Positions 59,416 through 64,000 of a stretch of 64,000 nt of DNA are shown piece after piece (the stretch's first letter is position 1; every line of letters starts with the position of its first letter). The position numbers and the translations under genes were made by a program. This stretch comes from Buxus sempervirens. Its lineage: Eukaryota > Streptophyta > Magnoliopsida > Buxales > Buxaceae. The notes under the pieces are model-generated. The model saw only the letters and a list, made by a program, of their open reading frames with translations, made no database searches and was not told where the DNA came from. The stretch spans positions 20,689,829 through 20,753,828 of the forward strand of contig OX387187.1 in the NCBI GenBank assembly GCA_947561395.2, read 5' to 3'.

Positions 59416-61419
59416 TGTAACGCCCCGAACCTGGGTCAGTGCAAACCGGCACCCAACCCGAACCCGGCTCGCTACTGTAACAACCCGAATTTAGTTCAAC
59501 AACCAAATCCGAGGTGTTACTGGCCCATATCAAATACATCATCAATAATATACCAGACCAAAGAATTAAAATCCATTCACTTTATTATACTATCAGAGTT
59601 GCGGAAACAAGTATGTGCGGAAGTGTAGTTTAAAATCCTCAAATAACATATAGTTTGATCATCAATCATTAAAAATCAAAGTCTGGTAAAATAAATTGGT
59701 TACTAACTCTCTCTCATCTCTCTAATACATCAAATCCAATTCAATAATAATAATCTAATCAAAAGGGCTAAGTCTATGCCATTCATCCACCTTAAACAAG
59801 ATCCGGATAATAGTAATCCTCCGGTGTATACTTAGCTATCTCTCCCTGGAAATCACTAAGATCTCCCTCTCGCGTATCAGCTGAAAAATGAAATAAAAGT
59901 AGGGTGAGATACGAATATCCCAGTAGGTAACACATGCATGGTTAAACAGTTCATATAAGTAAAGTAACAGTTCATGCACGATTAAGCAATATCGACTAAT
60001 CAGGCTCGTATAATCATTCATATCATTCATGAATACAAAACAGTTTGATAAACAGTTCTAGAAATGAATTTCAGCAAGTTTTAATATAAGAATCCAATAT
60101 CAAGATCAATAACATGATTCACACTTCGCTAAGATGCACTAAGCAGTAACATCCGATCAATATCCCAATCACATGCCTCCAGCATGTATTCAATAATAAT
60201 ATCAAGTGTTGTCAGTGTCATTTGTAGGACTCACAAAGATAGATAAACCTTTTGAGATGATTCTCAACCAATTGCTATACCACTGTGCGACTTAGGAGCA
60301 ATGCTACTAATGATACTCAAGTCCCATGCAGCGCAGCTTAGACAAGAGCAGTAGTCACTGACTTATTGCACACGTACCCATCAGAGTTGGCATGTACCAC
60401 CAGCATGCAACACCAGAATCAATACATGGAGATGGTCGCTTATCCACATGTACAGGGAATCACCAGCGGCTCACCGGGGTGTCCTTCCAGACATAGGACC
60501 TTCCCAGACAAACTAACTTGCAAAGGAAGCGCGTCGCATATAGGAGTAACTCAACCCAAATGACATATCCCTCAGCTATCTAGCTACAACTATGGATCCA
60601 TAACCAGCTATGCCCACTAGACTCCAAAATTCCCTAAAATATAATATTTCTATAAGGGTTGGTGCCTAGCGGCATATAAAGGTTAAATCTGTCAATTTAC
60701 TTCAATATTCGGTCATCTGAATTCTGAATTCTCTTTATAAAGTTTTCTAACTTATAGTGTCATTTAGAGTTGTTTTGACAATCGGATAGTAGTTAGGTTT
60801 TCCAAAGATTAGATTTCTCCATTACTTTTAAAGTTTGGCAACTAATGTCCTAAATACCTCCCTAATTTGTTTTTCTATAAAACAGGGAATTAGATAGTTT
60901 ATTTTGGTCTTAAAACATCTTATTTAATCATTAAAATTGTCTAAAAATAGTTTGGAATTGAATCAGGGTGTAAAATTATGAAAATCTGCAAAATCTGAAC
61001 AGAGCGCCTAGGATCGCTCAGGATCGCCCCGGCGGTAGTTCAAAATCGAACGCCGACGATACGTCTTCAAGCGGTCTACGGTGGTCTGAAATTTAATACG
61101 AGCGCCTAAGATCGCTGACGATCGCCGAGCACAGTCGAGGTCGGCGGTCGTTCGAAAACGATCAGAATCCGTTCCAAAACATGATTTTTCTCGTCTAAAC
61201 TCATTCTAACATATATATAACATGATTATCAACATATATACATCATTGTATATCATAAAAACATACTTTTGTCGATTAATCACATGTAAAGCCAAAAACG
61301 AAGGAAAACGGTGTCACCTACCTCTTGAACGAATGTTCCTCTTCCTCTCTCCTTTCAACAACGATTCTCTATCACCCAGCAACACTCTAGACGACGAAGA
61401 ACTCAAAAACCCAAGCTTT

Positions 61420-61451
<32 letters not shown>

Positions 61452-61773
61452 TCCTTTGGTTGCTCGTTCGCTCAAGGCTGTCACTTGTGGCTATTCAATA
61501 CGAGTGACAATACGAAGTATAAATTTAGGTTATTAAACTAATACTTATACTCACTTATCCCATGTATCTCACATACACCAAACTCCATACACACGCCCAA
61601 TCAGAATACATACCTCGATATCTCATGATCGGACGGTCAGATCTGCGTCCAATTCTGGATTTCCACTAATTAGATCATCCCCTACAATAATAAATTATTT
61701 CTATCAATTATAACTTTCACTAATATTATTTATTAATTTAATTTATTATTTAAGGAAAATTCGGGGTTTTACA
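59416..61773 (-). mobile_element. Solo LTR of the TGTAAAACCCCG family, in B's 3' part
   Basis: On the plus strand it runs from TGTAACGCCCCGAACC to TTCGGGGTTTTACA, flanked by GAATC (59411-59415, 61774-61778). Length is 2358 bp. On the minus strand it starts TGTAAAACCCCGAATTTTCC, matching 47811. CG-rich repeats (GAGCGCCTA(A/G)GATCGCT) lie at about 60998-61150 and a TCT microsatellite at about 61419-61453. Open frames in it are not genes. Confidence 0.9.
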
Positions 61774-62742
61774 GAATCAGCCACATAGAAGATGAGTACA
61801 CTCAAAAGGACACACAAGCTTCTCATCCAAGACCCCGCCAGAGAATGCCGAAAAGAAAGCAAGAGAGGTGACACCTTCCTCTACAAATCCTCGATAGAGT
61901 TTCCTCATCGAGAGGAAGTGTTACCCAATAGAAGAAGAGTACCAATTGAAGGGAGAGACATTGTCAGAACATGAGAACCTCAGATAGGCGAAAGAACGGC
62001 GCCATTCTACATAGAGACACACTGGGCAAAACAGAATGATAGATGAGAAGGCTTTCATAAAATTCCCAGAAAAAGAATTTTTCTTTGAAAGGAAATTTTA
62101 CAAATCCCAGTGGAGAATCATCAAGGACAATAAAGCTCAGGCAAGCTCAAGAACAAGAGGAGAAGACGTGTTTTGAAGATTTAAAGGGCAGAGAAGGCCC
62201 TCATGTAATTTTCATTTTCCCACTTTTGTATCATAGGATTTGAACTAGGATTCGGATTTCCTAGGTGTGCTGGGCAGCAGTGACTCTTAGCCAAATAGAG
62301 TTAAGGGGTAGTGCATCTACATGGGGGATAAAGAACTTCAAACTTAAAAAAATAAAATAAAATAAAATAAAATAAAATAAAATAAAATAAAAAGTGAATA
62401 AGTCTAAAAAGATAAAAGAAGAAGTCAAAAGTCAATAGAACAAACAAGAGGAAAAGAGCATTGTTGAGGCACTTTTGCATCAACGCCGAAACAAGTCGGT
62501 GAGTCTAAGTCCAACCCATCATTTTCAACTTAAACTAAAAAAGGGGAACAATTCCAAATGCCCAATGGCAAGGAAATTCCCCAGAACTTGGAAGTGAGCC
62601 AAAGCAACGTAGAGCTTGCACCGGCGCTTCCGCATCTTTGAAAACATTAAAGGACCTGACTCATCGGTTATGTCGACAGAAATGCAAAGTGCAAAAATAG
62701 GGTTCTTTTTATTCTTTGTCATTCATCACCATGGTGACTCTG

Positions 62743-62757
62743 ACAAAGAGGGGTAGC
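62743..62757 (+). promoter_or_regulatory. Polypurine tract of element B
   Basis: ACAAAGAGGGGTAGC directly precedes the 3' LTR start TGTCAGTACC at 62758. This is the expected place for the plus-strand primer of reverse transcription. Confidence 0.75.
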
Positions 62758-64000
62758 TGTCAGTACCCTATTTTTGCACCATAAAATTGCCCAAGAAGCA
62801 TATCTTTAACCAGTATATATGTGGGCATGTAAATCGAGGTTTTTATAGTGGACCCATCTTTTTGAAATAACAAGTTCATAATAAAGAGAATTCCGAGCCG
62901 ATTCCGATGCACCAAACCGTGCTCAAATCGGATCTCAAATGACTAAGTTATGGATAAAAGAAGTAAAGGGTAGTTTGGGGATTTCTGATGAAACTAGAAT
63001 TGGGTGCCACATGTACGCCATGGTGGCTGCCATGTAACCAATGATAAATTAAAAAATTTGGGGTTCTTTTAGTAAATAAGTAAGTTTCCTAATGGGGTTT
63101 GTTATGCAAATAAATAAAAAATTTAATAACAAAGTTAATAAAAGTTTTGAGATTAAAAGAAAATAAAAAAAAATATAAACAAAGATAAATGAGTTGGACG
63201 AATTGGTCCAACTCATATTCTATTGAGATATTGAGACTAAGCTTAAAAAAAAATATAAGCCTAAAAAATATGGGACAAAATAGACTTTGACCAAACCTAA
63301 ATGAATGATGGTGTTTAAGAAAGGAGTTAGGAGTTTAGGTGTTTAAGAGAAGAAGAGGAGAAGTTAAGGAAAGGAGAGATTTAAGAGAGGACGAGGAGGA
63401 GTTAGGAGTTTAGGTGTTTAAGAGGAGAAGTTAAGGAAATGAGAGGTTTAAGAGAGGAAGAGGAGGAGTTAGGAGTTTAGGTGTTTAAGAGGAGAAGTTA
63501 AGAAGTTGAAGGGGTGGGAATTCTCTATAAAAAGGCTTGAAGTTGGGAGCAAAGAAAAGGAGAGAGGATCAAAAGAAGAGAGTTCTTAAGAAAAAGCAAA
63601 GAGGGAAGTGAGAAAAAGAGGTAGAAGGAGGTTGTGCAAGAGAAAGGAGGGAACATCTGGAGTTGAGCACATCAGTTTCTGGGAAATCGACTCCATACCA
63701 GGTTTTTTCATTATTTTGTTTATTGATTCTTTAATCAAATATTTTTTTATGTTGTTAGATTGTCAAATGAAAATAATACAAAGCATGTCACTGTTATGGC
63801 CGAATATGAATTTTTCAGTCTTGTTAAATTGACAAATGAAAGTATACAAAGCATGTCTCTTATCCGGCCGAATCTGTTGAATTAATGGATATGTGGGTTG
63901 AATTTTGAGCATTTGATAAACTAGGGTGCCTAATTTGTTATTTTGAAAAGTTAAAAGATTTAAAAAGAACTTATTTTATTTCATGTTTTAGTTCTTCTTT
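62758..64000 (+). mobile_element. 3' LTR of element B (partial, runs off the window)
   Basis: It starts TGTCAGTACCCT and follows the 5' LTR (45021 onward) to the window edge, with about twenty single-base differences and one 11-bp indel over 1.24 kb. The TATA box (CTATAAAAAG) is near 63527. The close match means B inserted relatively recently. The element's right end and target duplication are outside the window. Confidence 0.9.

Larger units (their letters stand above)
57591..62757 (+). mobile_element. 3' non-coding part of element B, split by a solo LTR
   Basis: Excluding the solo LTR at 59416-61773, about 2.8 kb lies between gag and the 3' LTR. It is A-rich with scattered short phrases such as TGGGGCAGAGC (57930, 58143) and no pol signature in any frame that I could see. 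A pentamer microsatellite (TAAAA)n is at about 62346-62392. It ends in a polypurine tract. Confidence 0.7.

Noticed and set aside
61222-61536. Open frame with a poly-Ser stretch
   Set aside because: The serines come from a TCT microsatellite inside a solo LTR; the frame has no other support.

Overview
This window looks like nuclear DNA of a flowering plant. It is AT-rich, carries one host gene with two GT-AG introns, and is otherwise packed with plant-type repeats: LTR retrotransposons of the Ty3/gypsy Tat (Ogre-like) group, solo LTRs, MITE-like elements, a SINE, a TRIM and a LINE tail. The species cannot be named from the sequence. I see no bacterial operons, CRISPR arrays, rRNA or tRNA genes.

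Layout. 1-892 is the 3' part of an L1-type LINE. 1046-1430 is a CpG-dense 385-bp insertion between 14-bp direct repeats. 1522-2636 is a hAT-like terminal-inverted-repeat element holding a minisatellite. 2646-2967 is a 161-bp duplication, followed by about 4 kb without recognisable features. 7096-13454 is a solo LTR of a long-LTR family (ends TGTAAAACCCCG / CGGGGCGTTACA) that contains a 3.5-kb near-perfect palindrome. 14391-16637 is the only convincing host gene: three coding exons, 360 residues, three predicted membrane segments, function unknown to me. 16.6-29.2 kb is intergenic DNA with a SINE, several inverted-repeat elements, short tandem duplications and a TRIM.

From 29223 to the right edge there is one nest of insertions. 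Element C (Tat-type, + strand) starts at 29223; its 5' LTR is split by solo LTR D, its leader by solo LTR E (minus strand), and E by solo LTR F. C's gag-protease-RT region (about 40.5-45.0 kb) is cut inside RT by element B. B has a 5' LTR at 45021-47201 and the start of its 3' LTR at 62758. B carries a gag region but no pol that I can see, and is itself split by solo LTRs at 47811-50844, 54427-57269 and 59416-61773. Six solo LTRs have identifiable 5-bp target duplications (one with a mismatch), so the order of events can be read directly: C first, then B, D and E, then the insertions within those. B's two LTRs are still very alike, so B is fairly young; C is old and broken.

The most unusual signal is a set of tandem palindromes upstream of the TATA box in several Tat-type LTRs. 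Units are 27 nt palindromic plus 12 nt spacer, giving an exact 39-bp period in five separate places, with one clear case where both arms changed together. A second set (LTRs D and E) has a different arm sequence and shorter spacing. B's leader carries a third, unrelated array of hairpin units.
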